A stretch of 64,000 nucleotides of DNA from Myxocyprinus asiaticus (Eukaryota > Chordata > Actinopteri > Cypriniformes > Catostomidae): NCBI RefSeq assembly GCF_019703515.2, contig NC_059393.1, forward strand, positions 7,767,501 through 7,831,500. Direction: 5' to 3'. Shown here in pieces: positions 37,114-50,606 of this stretch. Positions within the stretch are counted from its first letter, which is position 1, and each line of letters opens with the position of its first letter. The notes beneath the pieces were generated by a model that saw nothing but the letters and a program-made list of their open reading frames with translations, ran no database searches and was not told where the DNA came from. The translations under genes and the position numbers were made by a program.

Positions 37114-38096
37114 GCTATAGTTTTGCATCACACTGGTGACGTTGCCTGCCAATGACATTTTTGCATTGGTCATTTCAAGGAAAATAATGAACTTTCAATA
37201 CTCAAACATCCGGAGCAGAGGAATTATTGCTTTCCAGCAGAACTGAAAAAAAAAAGCTAATCTGTAATCATAGTTCAGTCTTCTGTCTACTAAAAGACAT
37301 TTTACAAGTAAATAATGATGTTATTAGCTTGCTTATTTGTAAATGGTATATTTAATTAACACATTCGATTTTTCTTTTCATGCAAAACATTAGTGTCTGA
37401 CTGAATGCACAGAGGAATGATTGGAATGAGGTTTTTTTACCCAACCATTTACGTGCTTCAAAACTGCAGAATACATGTTACAGAGGTAAATTTAGACCCT
37501 ACAGTGTCATATTGTTGAGTGGGCATGAAGTCCCACACAAATCCAAACAAGCTTGCATGAACAAGGCTCAAACATGTGCAGACATCATGCAACAAGATCC
37601 GCTAAATGTGTGAAAGAAAACATTTGCATTAGCACAAGCTGCGAATCAAAAGTGCCTGTTAGAAACAGACACTGGTGTCAACACCTATTTACGTAAAAAT
37701 TTGTTTTTGTTGTCTAATAAAGGCCCTCAGAATAAAGTAAATTGACGACTGTGACATATAATCAAAAGGTGAAAAAGACTTTATAAAAAGGTTAAAATAG
37801 CTATTTCCCTGAAGAGTATGTCTCGTCTAAGCAGCAAATACTGTTTCTTTTTAAATTACAAAATGTAACTATTCCAGAAAGCTGCAGACATACGATCAGG
37901 CTTTCTGGGAAACAGAATATGTAAATTATTCATTTTGATGAGCCATCATGGGAATATGCTCTTATAATGGAGGGTTTTAAAAAAAAAAATTGCTGTCGAA
38001 TTGTTCAGTGTATTCTGCAGGTTGTAACTTGGCAACATCTGTGCATTATGCCTAAATAATGCACATATGCAAAACGATTACAGGAATACATTAAAA

Positions 38097-38330
38097 CTAG
38101 GGCTGTCAAACTATTAAAATATTTAATCGCGATTAATCGCATATTTTTTTTTGTAGTTAATCACAATTAATCGCAATATCTTTATAAACATGAGTGGACA
38201 AAATATGCTTCATCCAGATGTATTTTTCAGACATCCACACAAAACCTATCCCACCAACAGAGCTGAACAACAGAAAATGAACACAGCATAACTCAGTTCA
38301 AATTATGTACAAAATATGGTTGTTGTAAGT
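38097..38330. repeat. 'agggctgt'-terminated repeat, left end
   Basis: It begins actagggctgtcaaactatt and continues with repeated 'ttaatcgc' motifs. The terminus is complementary to the cagcccc end of the copy at 14790-15315. The element cannot be followed reliably beyond about 38330. Confidence 0.6.
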
Positions 38331-38459
38331 GTATTATGACAGGATTCATTTACTTCTTTTTATGGAGTTTTGACAGACATGCAAAAAGGTCTGCACTGTC
38401 ATTTACAATTGACAACTCTGTGCAAAATACATCAAGAACACAGTGTAGATTAGCTGTCC

Positions 38460-38990
38460 TTTTCTGCATATCGTGGCATAGTTTTGCGGCCCTGTTCAGC
38501 CAGTCGCGGCACGTTCGGCATAATGCGGCAAACCGTTTCAGCTTATCGTGCCTGTTCGGCCCCGTTTCACGGCCGGCCCACCGTGAAAAGTCCTGGTTCT
38601 CCCTATGGACAGTCCGCCCCCGTCTCCAACTTCTGCATTGGCTTGTGGACTATCAAACAGAGATGCTGTGACAGAACCTTGGAGACAGTATCAGGGTTTA
38701 CGTTAGCCAGTAATCAGTACCACCGCTCCCTATACGCATATTATGCAGTCTGCGTAGGGCACCAACTCCCTAGGGGAGCACCAGAAACTCCACTGGCTAC
38801 CCTTACTTGCACGTTATACTTTATTCAAGGACCCGGCAACAGTCGCGGAACACAGACGATCGTTTCACGCTCGCACTTTCACTTTGCGTTTGCAACGTGC
38901 CTCGCAACTTTTGCCTCGCGCTCGCACCGTGCCTCGCAGTGCAAGGCAGGTGTTCAAATGGCAGCTGTCTTGCCGCTGCAATGATGTTAC
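38460..38990. other. GC-rich stretch beside dock3 exon
   Basis: It is clearly more GC- and CpG-rich than its surroundings, with repeated 'gcctcgc' and 'gttcgg' motifs. Overlapping frames on the plus strand (38336-38984) result from the low stop density. The part with 'gcgtagggcaccaactccct' resembles a dispersed teleost repeat. I read it as composite repeat DNA rather than a gene or a promoter, but with low certainty. Confidence 0.35.
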
Positions 38991-39148
38991 AATGTTAGGA
39001 GCTCTATCTGTGCTTTGTGGGCATGTTCTACTGTTGGGCTACATTGATAAAATGCTTGGCGCAGATCTCAGCATAATGTCTCCCACCATCTGTTTTCCCA
39101 AACAAATTGTGATCTATGGACAGACAGAATGCAGTCTAGTAAACGTAC

Positions 39149-39233
39149 CATTTTGTAGAGATCTGAAACGCTTATCTGGTCTGCATCTACCATTTCAAAC
39201 TCTTTCCTGGGCACCAGATCCAGACCTAAGTGC
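39149..39233 (-). CDS. dock3: dock3 exon: HLGLDLVPRKEF segment
   Basis: An 85-nt exon. Its first base completes the Glu codon begun in the exon at 46292-46440. It then encodes 28 codons, HLGLDLVPRKEFEMVDADQI followed by SVSDLYKM. The acceptor is gttcaacag and the donor is gtacg. The exon ends in phase 0, which fits the next exon at 29320-29361. The sequence belongs to the DOCK N-terminal region of the DOCK3/DOCK4 subfamily. A GC-rich stretch (38460-38990) lies less than 200 bp beyond the donor on the genomic map. Confidence 0.95.
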
Positions 39234-40327
39234 CTGTTGAACACAGAAATCACAAAACAGGAAGGAACAAAGATTAGAATTAGTTACTCAAGTTTGAAAT
39301 ACCTTGCATGTCTGTGGATAATCAAAGTGTGCTAATAATTTTTTTTTTTTTAAAAACCTGTCAAGTTGTTGTGTCCACCTTTTTGGCAACTGTGTTGGGC
39401 ACAAAGTCATGTCGGTATCTTTTTATATCCATAAATCGGCATATTACTTCATGCTAAATCAAATATAAGAATGATTTAAGACTTTCCTGGTGAAATTTTC
39501 ACAATATTTCCCAGATTACTCATGGGATCATCCACATAGAGTTGTTAATACTGAGAGGATGAAATGTTAAAGACAGACAGAGAGGTGCTAGCATTAGCAC
39601 TATGTGCAGCTGTCGTAGCTTCGAGATAAAGAAACAGGTGTCGCACTCATAACCCAAATATGAAAGCTTGTAAAGTGGTGGCATGCCATACTGTATCCCA
39701 ATACAACATAATTATTGCTTATCCCAGACTTTCTGAGATGTAAATAAAACTCCATCAACTTGAGATTTAATAACAGACTTAAATTGGTCAAATGGGTCAG
39801 CAACTAAATATATCAAATAATAATGATATTGAGGCAAAACATCGCCATCAAAACATCTTAGGTTTGTTGGCATATCAAATTTTATTATTTAACTCGATTT
39901 TGACATTTTCCCAGGTGTTATGGGTGGTTCCCAGGTTTAATTTAACACTTTGGCACATCGCACCATAATAAGCCGCCATTTGAGATGCCATTCATTTCCA
40001 TAGCAAAAATGCTGTAAGATGAGTTACGCAACAAAATTTAGGTTAGATGTTTGTTAAAATCCTCCTAGTATTGTATTTCAGTGCATGACTCGTCATTGTG
40101 CTACAGACATAAATTACACTTCAAACCGTGTGGCTTAATGTAATCAGACATGGTAGACGACAAAATGGCTGAAAGAAAATCACTTTACATTGGAAGGATC
40201 TCAGCTGTATCCAGGGACCACTATATTACAGAGACTTAGGGTTGAGTTCTTCTGACCACCCATCCACCACCCACACCACTGTAGCAACACCCAAGTATCA
40301 TCTTAGCAACGTACTAATAACCATTCT

Positions 40328-40512
40328 GGGGTGCATTTCCTGAACAACGACATAACTCACTACTTAACCACCATAGTACGATGCATCGTTGGAGAAACTA
40401 ACTAGCAAGTCACGACTGTTTCCCGAAACTGTAGTAACTATATCGCACATCCATCGTTCGAACCATGTTGGTTCAACAACATAAAACTGTCGTTAATGAC
40501 GTGCACCGTGTA
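40328..40512. repeat. Harbinger-like repeat fragment
   Basis: It contains ggtgcatttcctgaacaacg and tttcccgaaactgtagtaac, typical phrases of a dispersed fish repeat with 'gcgtttcccgaaa' motifs. Ends are not well defined. Confidence 0.45.
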
Positions 40513-41438
40513 ATGAGACAGATGCATTACGCTACAACAGATGTGTTTCTCTCTACATTAGACTTCAGGGTTCCTCCGACGCGCTTGAGCACAAATGCAC
40601 ATGCGCAGTCTTCAAATGGGCGCGTTCTATTCTGAAGTGATCATCCATATGCACTACTCCCTGTCTTAAGTCTTTACCATCCAATGTGAGAGCAGTGGAG
40701 GGCTGAAATATGTTGGGCTCCTAAATAACAGTCATTTGGAACTCACTTTTTAAGCCATTTTTATTGAAAATTCAGTTTGAAGCTATCTATTATGATTGTT
40801 CTCCCTTTGAATTGCCCTTTGGAAATTGATGTATAATGTAGCCAAAAATGGCACATTGCAATCGATGATTTGATTATTAGTTTAAAATGTTGTGTTCTCA
40901 GGAGCGTAAATAAGTTATTTAATATATTGAGTAACGTCAATTTGCTTAAACTGCATGCTAAAGTTGTGAGGCATATCAAGCTTGTAATTGCTAAAGATAT
41001 TTGATTGTCACATAATACGTTTATTACTGTTTGTTTACACAAATCATCTTCAAATAGATGTATTTATGGTCTCATCTGAGCCAATGATGCAAGATGTCTC
41101 TCTGGAGAACTAAATTGCACTGAAAGATTAAAAAATTATGCAGATTGTTTTTATTTATATGCAGAACCCTAGGTAGGAAGAAACATTGGGTGATGCTCAT
41201 GCCACCAGCAAAGTTTTAGGGTTATCAAATAAAGCAGTCAAAAGTTGGAATTGAACAAACCCCTTACCCTAAGTATGAGCAATATTGACGCTAGCTAACA
41301 AAAAGATCAGCTAAAGAGAACACTGATATCCCATATAGAGTAAAGTATAATGAAAGACATTATTAGATTGTTTGGAAAACACTTGAGACACTTTTCAACA
41401 CATCCTTCAAGCATTTATAGAACATATCATTAAGTGCT

Positions 41439-42364
41439 TGTCATGATCCTTCTCTGTCTATCCTTCTGTTTTTGTAATTTTTTTTGTCTGTGTGAGTTTG
41501 TGTTATGTATGAGCACATGGCTTAGTCTAATGTTTATGTTTGCCATGCGCTCTCCCAACTCCGCCCCCTCGTTCCCTCTGGCCTCACCCCTAGTTTAGTC
41601 CAAGTTATGTTGATTGTCCTCACCTGTTTCCGCATGTGCCCTGTCTATGTTTATTGTGCTCCCTTTCCTCTTGTGTTTGTAAGATCGTCTTGTTTCCCCA
41701 TGTCTGTTGACCAGTGTCCATGGTTTACTCCTCCGTCTGGTTTGTTATCTTGTTTATCAGTTATCAGTTTGTTATCGTGTTTTGTTCCCCTTTTTTTTGT
41801 GTGGATTTTCTCCCCTTTTCTCCCCAATTTGGCATGCCCAATTTCCAATGCGCTCTAGGTCCTCGTGGTGGCGTAGTGACTCGCCTCAATCCGGGTGGTG
41901 GAGGACGAATTTCAGTTGCCTCCACGTCTGAGACCGTCAATCCATACATCTTATCACATGGCTTGTTGAGCGCATTACCGTGCAGACATAGCGCGTGTGG
42001 AGGTTCACGCTATTCTACGCGGCATCCACGCACAACTCACCACACGCCCCGCCGAGAGCGAGAACAACATTATAGCGACCACGAGGAGGTTAACCCAACG
42101 TGACTCTATCCACCCTAGCAACCGGGCCAATTGGTTGCTTAGGAAGCCTGACTGGAGTCACTCAGCATGCCCTGGATTTGAACTTGCGATTCCCGGTGTG
42201 GTAATCAGTGTCTTTACTTGCTGAGCTACCCCCTATGATTTGCTCCTTTTAATTTCTTGCCAGGTTTCTCCCTCGTGAGCTTTGTGTTTCCTGTTTGTTT
42301 TTCTTTTTGTTTAATAAAATCATTTATGCCACTCATTCCTGCATTTGCGTCCTTTTTCCTGGCG
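41439..42364 (+). mobile_element. candidate solo LTR, split by SINE
   Basis: It begins tgtcatgatccttctctgtc, is pyrimidine-rich, and has an AATAAA signal near 42312 followed by 'cctgcatttgcgtcc', an arrangement seen in fish gypsy-type LTRs. A 5-bp direct repeat gtgct lies at 41434-41438 and 42365-42369. The right end reads ggcg instead of the usual CA, which weakens the call. A SINE (41806-42232) is inserted within it. No internal retroelement genes are present. Confidence 0.5.
41806..42232 (-). mobile_element. tRNA-derived SINE, copy 3, nested in LTR-like DNA
   Basis: Same family and orientation as copies 1 and 2. The tail side is at 41800-41830 (ctccccttttctcccc) and the head is near 42215-42232 (tgctgagctacccc). 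It interrupts the candidate solo LTR 41439-42364, so it is younger than that LTR. The target duplication is not clear by eye. Confidence 0.85.
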
Positions 42365-42496
42365 GTGCTACCATCTCAAATCCATTTTCTCCTATTTACT
42401 CAATTATCTGTTCTGTTAGTTTGCTGATCTGGAGACCAAGCAGAGATGTACCGTTGAAAACCACAGAGTGTCTCATTACAGAACAGCAGCTTCAGG

Positions 42497-43550
42497 TAGA
42501 GTTGGGGTACTCGAGTTCAGACTTGGATTTGAGTCTGAGTCATAAGTCCAATTTTAATGGACTTGGACTTGTCATGGACTTGGATGCATTTTTACTTGGA
42601 CTTGACTTGGACTCGAGCCTTTCATACTTGGGAATTTTTTCAGAGTCCGGCCGAGTCCATGGCATTTGTGATTCAATGAAAAACAAACAAACGTAACGTA
42701 ACACAGGGTGACCATATGTCCTTTTTCCCCCAGACATGTCCTCTTTTTCAGACCTGAAAAAAGCATCTGGCCGGGATTTCAAAATTGCCTCAATTTCTTT
42801 TGTGCTTTGTCTTTATATTGATTTGCTCTCTACACTTAGTACGATCACACGTTCTGTGTATTTGATACTGCGCATCAGTTTTCATGTGTAGATGTCCTTA
42901 GATGTGATTATTCTGGCTGAGAGCAGCAGCACGCACTCTTTCAAAGTACTTTTTTAACTCTAGCGCCCATGCTGTATGTGTGTGTGGGAAACAGATCGCC
43001 AGTCGCCAGACGTGCTCTGCCGCTCTCATCCAGAAATATCAATAACATAAGTACACTTTAAAAAGTATGTTCACCAACTCTGCAAATTATTAAATAGAAC
43101 ACATGTTTTATCAGACTCACGCTTACTACGCAGTCATATCTAACTGAAAATGTTTATTATATCGAGACAAAATCAAATTTACTATTTGGACATTTAAACT
43201 AATATGACGGATGAAATAGACCATGATGGCATTTGCGTTTCAATGGCAAAAAAGTCAAAATACAATGAAGAACACAAGTGAGGGGAGAAGTCTGCATTTG
43301 TATTGACAAATAGTTTTTCTTAGTTGTGAAGGTTAAAATAAGCTTAAAATATTGATGTTGAGTCTACAGTTACCATTTTAATTCAGATTCTTGAACAGAT
43401 TAATTCACACTCAGACTCGACTCGGCCTGTTATGGACTCGGTCTTGAGTCGGACTCGGCCCCTTTTGGACTCGGACTCAGACTCGACTTGATTTTTTAAA
43501 GACTCGGACTTGACTCGGACTCGACTAAGGTAGACTCGAACCCAACACTA
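42497..43550. mobile_element. hAT-like element rich in 'gactcgg' repeats
   Basis: It begins TAGAGTTGGGG and ends CCCAACACTA, a hAT-type inverted terminus. A perfect 8-bp target duplication, gcttcagg, lies at 42489-42496 and 43551-43558. Both subterminal regions are made of degenerate 'gactcggactt' units in opposite orientation (ggacttggacttgt at the left, actcggactcgac at the right). Such units are typical sites for transposase binding. No intact transposase frame is present, so it is non-autonomous. The open frames on it are shadows of the repeats. Confidence 0.88.
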
Positions 43551-43926
43551 GCTTCAGGTGCCCTCGAATAAGGATGATGAGTGGTCTTCATGGGTCTGAC
43601 ATAGATGCTGATACACCTCAATACATGGGTCATCTCACCTCTAAGAGACTGGAGTGTAGGCTTATTATTATAAGGCTTTAAATCACTTATTATTCTAAAC
43701 AGTATTTTAGTGGACACAGATTTGGATAAATTTGTAAGTGCAAGATGACTCATTGGTATTTTTGGTCCTTTTCCCCAAGAAGAGAAAGACTGTATCTGTT
43801 TTTACAGTGTAGGTTCAAACCCTAAGGGGTGATCCATGGAAAAAAGTACATTTTACAGTAACTTTTACACACATTTAAACATCCTATCGCAAATGAAAGC
43901 ATTATTGAAGTGCAGTCTTTCATTAC

Positions 43927-43931
<5 letters not shown>

Positions 43932-43986
<55 letters not shown>
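43932..43986 (+). repeat. (TA)n array abutting Tc1 element
   Basis: About 27 TA units that end exactly where the left Tc1 terminus begins (43987). Confidence 0.95.
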
Positions 43987-45598
<1,612 letters not shown>

Positions 45599-45739
45599 TA
45601 TTAGCTGATTTAAAGTTTAATTAGCAGGATCAGCTTGTACATCTTTATTGGATAGAAAAGTTCTGAAAACCTCTGAAGAAGTTGAAATAATGATGCAAGA
45701 ACAGCAAATACTCAAGGAGCTTTGAAGAATTGCATTAAA

Positions 45740-46260
45740 GCACAACAACAGTGTAGGTTAAAATGGGGGCGGCATCTGAAGGACAAACACAACTGCCTTT
45801 TGTTGCTGCGAAAAGTCAATTTACTCCTAATTAAATGATAAAATAACCACACCCTCCATGCGCTGTGATGGTTTGTTTGGCTTTACTGTCTGCTTTTGAA
45901 ATCTCATTTCAACTCACATTAGCAGGGCAGTGAATGACATATGCTCTTGTTCTCCTAATTTCTTTTGCCGAGTTGAGCCAAGTCTATTTAGGGTGTCGAG
46001 AAAGCCGCAGCGATCCATTTTGAGCGTTTCAGCTCGGTTAACTCCAAGCTCAGGAGGCCTTGGCCTCTAGCACATAAAAACACTGGCAGATCTCCATGAT
46101 GCACAAGTGCTTATTTAAACACTCCTAAATTGAGTCAAGTGTGCTGCCACTGGATGCTTAAAGCAATAAAATATTTAGAGGACAGAATAAATGAACGACA
46201 ATGGCATATGATTAAGGGAAGTTTTTAAAATACCATGCTAATTTCATTTGTTCAGGGCAT
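45740..46260. other. intronic block without repeats, next to exon
   Basis: Mixed composition, no terminal repeats, no sibling in the window, close to the exon 46292-46440. It includes AT-rich runs such as tactcctaattaaatgataa that could be transcription factor sites. A conserved non-coding element is possible. I see no direct proof. Confidence 0.25.
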
Positions 46261-46291
46261 TTTCAGAATATAAAAGTTGAGAGTAACTCAC

Positions 46292-46440
46292 TCATTTCCC
46301 CAGTCCAGCCGTACAGTGATGTGGCGTTTGACTTCTCGGACTTGATCCTGGGTCAGGTGACCTGAAAGCAGTTGTCTTCTCAGATCAATCAGCTCACTCA
46401 TTACGTGACGGAGCTTGTAGAACAGGTCAACTTTATGCTT
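46292..46440 (-). CDS. dock3: dock3 exon: post-SH3 helical region
   Basis: This is the most upstream dock3 exon in the window (149 nt, enters in phase 0). It encodes 49 full codons starting KHKVDLFYKLRHVMSEL and ending HITVRLDWGN, plus two bases (GA) of a split Glu codon. The acceptor reads ctctacag and the donor gtgag on the minus strand. In DOCK3 and DOCK4 this segment lies just after the SH3 domain, in the helical DOCK N-terminal region that helps bind ELMO and take part in autoinhibition. The DLRRQLLSGHLTQDQVREVK stretch is almost invariant between DOCK3 and DOCK4. The preceding exon, expected to encode the end of the SH3-proximal region, was not found up to position 64000, so the upstream intron exceeds 17.5 kb. 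Confidence 0.95.
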
Positions 46441-48266
46441 CTGTAGAGTTAAAAACAAAAGACAATGATTTTACTCACTTTTGAACCCATACAAATAAGC
46501 CTGAAGTAATATATATATAAAATTATCATTATTTTATTTTTATTTTTTTGCGACTAGTAAAATATTCAGTAGTCTAGACCAGTGTGCTGGTGTACGTAAT
46601 GATCATGTAGTTACTATATTCAGTAGTCTAATAATGCATTTGGCAAGTAAACTGTATGCTGAAATGTATGTATATCAAGCCATTTACTAACCATTACCGT
46701 TATTACTTTTAACCATGGCTGGGTCTTAGAGGGGGGGAGTGGTGCTGGGGGAGCATTGTCCCCTAGATTCTCCCTGTGCCCCACCAATCGGATGGTGAAA
46801 CAACCAAGGGGGACCCCCCTGGTCAGACAAAGAGAGAACGTATTGCCCACCCTGAAGGCCAAAATGCTCCCAACCCAACCCCCCAACCAAAGATCATATC
46901 CTAGTACCAGCCCTGCTTATAACTAAGTGGTACCACAGTTAAAACCTTTGCTGACTCTTGAGGTTTCATGACAGATGCCCTGAAATCCAGTTGCAGGAAA
47001 TCTGGATTTAACTTGAACTTCATTGGTTCCTCAACGACTGCAAGCTGTCCAGTCCTTGAGGCAACAAGTAGACAACAGCACTGAACTTTGTCCAACAAAT
47101 GCCACAGCTCCCATGAGATTTTGAAATTTGTATGCCGCATCTTCTTTCTCTAAACCGTAAACCACTTAAACCAACCTCTAAACCAATGTTTACATTTACC
47201 AGAGTTACATATTTGGCCCATCACACGAAGTAGTGCTGCCAACGTTTTGCCATGCAAATATGACAGGACACCTGAGCATTTAGATCACATCAAATATTCC
47301 ATTAAGAGTTTCAATGCTAAAACATGGGAAAATAGGTATGGGATGTCTTCATTTCGTCCAAAACACGGGACATCCTGGCTAATACAGGACAGTTGGCAAC
47401 CATAGATAGAAGGCAGAATAAGTCAATTCCAGACAATTTTTATTTAAAAAGTTTACTAGAGTCTCTAAGTCTACTAAACTCTAGAGTTGTCTAGCATTCC
47501 TTTTGCTACCATTTGAAAATGTGGTACCCCTGTACTGTTTTATACTAAATATGCTAGTCAACAGCGAAAATCAAATTAATTCCAAACCAAGCCTGTGGCT
47601 AGCTTAAAATACAAACCCTGATCAAACCCCCTTTTTATGCACATACACGTTTATGAAAAACCTTTGAAAGTAAAGGTAAAAAAAAAAAATATAATAATAA
47701 CATTAGCATAATCACATTAGCTTTGATTCAGCACCTGAAATTGCAGTCATCACTTTAGTGATGTCAAGGCCAATTCAACTTGATGTTCATTAAATCAGAC
47801 TTAAAATGTAAAAAAAAAAAAAAAACACAGACCACAAAGTATTTGACATAATCTGAGTTTCTAGACTCTCTAGTGCACTTTACAATTGCATACAGTCTGA
47901 ATCAACAAAGGCTAGGCTAGCTCAACACTTCCAAACAAGCTTATTTATCCTACATTAAGCTACTATGGATAAAATCTCAATGTCCACAAGTTATCATTCT
48001 CAGTAACCAAACAAATCAAATGCTAAATACAAACTTTTCTAATTGCTTTCCCTTACATAATAGGTGTTGCGGTGGTCCTGTGGTAAAATAATGGCATCAG
48101 ATGGTAATACCATGATCCTATGATAAACATAATGGTACTGAATGATTGTCATTTTCATCTGCTATGTTATTAACATGGTACCCAAAGATACTTCAAAGAT
48201 AGCAATGCAATTACCATGGTATATGTCCAACAAATTGGTATGACCATGGTGCCATTAAAAAAACAA

Positions 48267-48270
<4 letters not shown>

Positions 48271-48322
<52 letters not shown>
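48271..48322 (+). repeat. (TA)n microsatellite
   Basis: About 26 TA units. Unlike the other long TA arrays here, no transposon end is visible beside it. Confidence 0.95.
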
Positions 48323-48330
<8 letters not shown>

Positions 48331-49435
48331 TCAAGTCATGGCGGAATGATAGTATACAAGGCAACAATGGAGCTCTACTTTTATTTATTTTATTTTGTAT
48401 TTAAAGTGGGCCATCCACAAAGAATTTTCGGAACACATGCCCCAAACCACCAGGCTTCCTTACTAAGTTTGTGTGTGATGGATGATGGTGACTCTCTCAT
48501 CGGCCCTCAGGGAGACATGCAGTAGACAGATCTGTGCGTTCGTTGCACCGACATGCTGTGCCGGCCATGTGTAGAGTCTCCAGTGCTTTCCATCAAAAAG
48601 CATCTCAAAATTTGAGTTTGATGCTGTCTTAAAAACAAAGATGGTTGCTCTGGGGTGTACATTAACAGACAAGAATATGTCCCTGGATACCAACCCGTAA
48701 CTGCTATGATAAATTACTGTTTGTATGCAGCATGATGTATCTGTCAATATTTCTTTCAACAGTGTGATAATGGAGAAATCAGCTGGGGTTTGGACATTCC
48801 AGTATAAAAAACAGACCAAATGCTGCATCCATCTCTCTCTTGGTTGTCCATACTCTGGAGAGTAATGGCTGCCTGCTACTTATGGTGGCATCAATAATTA
48901 CTCCTCCCTGACAGTCACCACCAGTCAAGCGTGATTCATTTCCTGCTTGTCTCTGTCTCAATGGGGGAGTTTCTTGGAGAAGAATTCCCATGGCTTGCTG
49001 CACACCAGCACACCAAGTCCACTTCCTGAATACTGGAGAACCCTATGGGTGAAGACACTGAGATTGACATAATGTTGGCACGAGCAGAGCGATGAAGAGA
49101 AAACTGAGGATTTTGGTGGGAACTGTGACTAAACCTTCTGAAAAGACCAGCAGATTTTCAGACCACCACATTTCCATAATTGCCCAAGCTGTTTTAGGAT
49201 TGTTGGTGTTTGTTTAGGGCTTGTCTAGCTGGTGGACCAGCATAGTCTTTCCAATGACATTTAAACCTCTGAGAAGATTTGTGATTCGATTCAATGACAT
49301 TTAAACCCCTGAACAGATTTGTGATTCAATTAAAAACATTGTGAATGTTGAGTCTGTTTTTGCAGGGAATCTGGGGCTGCTGATTCTACTGATGTTAATT
49401 CAGTGTGATAGATTATAAAAAAAATAATACATGAA

Positions 49436-49467
<32 letters not shown>
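49436..49467 (+). repeat. (AAT)n microsatellite
   Basis: About ten trinucleotide units. Confidence 0.93.
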
Positions 49468-49471
<4 letters not shown>

Positions 49472-49600
49472 TTATTCAGGCTTCCTTACTGCAAGTAAAT
49501 TCAGTCATAAAAAATTGTCATAATTAAATCAATAAAACATATATTAAAAGTGTAATTCATACTGAAAAAAGAAATGCATTATTAATAAAAACTACACTTC

Positions 49601-50021
49601 TGGGGGCCTGGGTAGCTCAGCGAGTATTGACACTGACTACCACCCCTGGAGTTGTGAGTTCAAATCCAGGGCGTGCTGAGTGACTCCAGCCAGGTCTCCT
49701 AAGCAACCAAATTGGCCCGGTTGCTAAGGAAGGTAGAGCCACATGGGTTATCCTCCTCGTGGTCGCGATTAGTGGTTCTCGCTCTCAATGAGGCGCGTGG
49801 TAAGTTGTGCGTGGATCGCGGGGAGTAGCATGAGCCTCCACATGCTGTGAGTCTCCACGGTGTCATGCACAGCGAGCCACGTGATAAGATGTGCGGATTG
49901 ACTGTCTCAGAAACGGAGGGAACTGAGACTTGTCCTCCACCACCCGGACTGACTCGCCACCATGAAGACCTATTAAGTAGTGGGAATTGGGCATTCCAAA
50001 ATGGGGAAAAAATAAAAAAAC
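49601..50021 (+). mobile_element. tRNA-derived SINE, copy 4, with TSD
   Basis: The best-preserved head in the window: gggggcctgggtagctcagc begins at 49602, with a B-box-like gagttcaaatcc further in. The body carries family-specific stretches and the 3' end is A-rich (aaaaaataaaaaaa). A 9-bp direct repeat, ctacacttc, flanks it at 49592-49600 and 50022-50030. Confidence 0.93.
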
Positions 50022-50063
50022 CTACACTTCCAGCAATTGAAATGTCCTTACATTATTAAAAAA

Positions 50064-50606
50064 AGAATGTTCACGGTTCAATAAAAGCTCAATTAACAGC
50101 ATTTGTGGCATACTGGTGATTTCTACCAAAAAAATTTTTTTTGACTTGGTTAAAGAAAGGCACTGAGAATGAAAATGAATGGGGCCAGTCAATAAAAGTT
50201 AAAATACACACTGTTTAAAAAGTATAGACACAGGACGTAAACATTATCCATGTTAACATAATTCAATGTGATATGATAGAGGATTTACCAACATTACGAC
50301 ATTTACTAAATCACACAGTTTACAGTGTTAGGTCGTCATGACAATTAAGTTGTAATATTGGATATAACTTTACACAGACAAGGTTAGTAAGCTATTTTTT
50401 TTTTCACACTAAAATCATGTTAACATGTAAAATGTTACATCTTGTGGCCATACTTTTGAAACGGTGTATTTTAGTGTTTATGGACTGGCCCCATTCACTT
50501 CAAATGTCAGTGCTTTACTGTAACGTTTTTTTTTTTTTTCTTGGTAATTAACATTATGACACAAATGCTGTCGATTGAGCTTAACTTGTATTGAACCCAT
50601 TAAATT
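50064..50606. mobile_element. MITE 'caagttaagctcaat', copy B
   Basis: Left end ttcacggttcaataaaagct, right end gagcttaacttgtattgaac, with an interior 'aatggggccagtcaataaaa'. The left arm has lost several bases relative to the copy at 27580-28062. The SINE at 49601-50021 ends about 40 bp before it. Confidence 0.75.

Larger units (their letters stand above)
29362..39148 (-). other. dock3 intron 9.8 kb
   Basis: It holds (GA)n and (CA)n tracts (29377-29390, 29770-29786), a V-SINE-like SINE (29966-30131), minisatellite blocks (30185-31035, 31545-32080, 35130-35725, 35728-36375), an open frame (32074-32277), a 1.5 kb interspersed repeat (about 33030-34502), an inverted-repeat element (36558-37113), an 'actagggctgtcaaac' repeat end (38097-38330) and a GC-rich stretch (38460-38990). 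32280-33020 and 37120-38090 show nothing recognisable. Confidence 0.78.

Noticed and set aside
38336..38984. Overlapping plus-strand frames of 111 and 166 codons
   Set aside because: They overlap in different frames in GC-rich repeat-like DNA, have no recognisable domain, and the low stop density explains their length.
45740..46260. Calling non-repetitive intronic blocks (also 10010-10600, 22960-23230, 51000-51300) conserved enhancers
   Set aside because: Conservation cannot be seen in a single genome, so I list two as low-confidence blocks only and claim no function.
49602..49680. tRNA-like sequence with A and B boxes
   Set aside because: It is the head of a SINE with a target duplication, not a tRNA gene. 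The cloverleaf is degenerate, and the same applies to the minus-strand head near 15540-15606.
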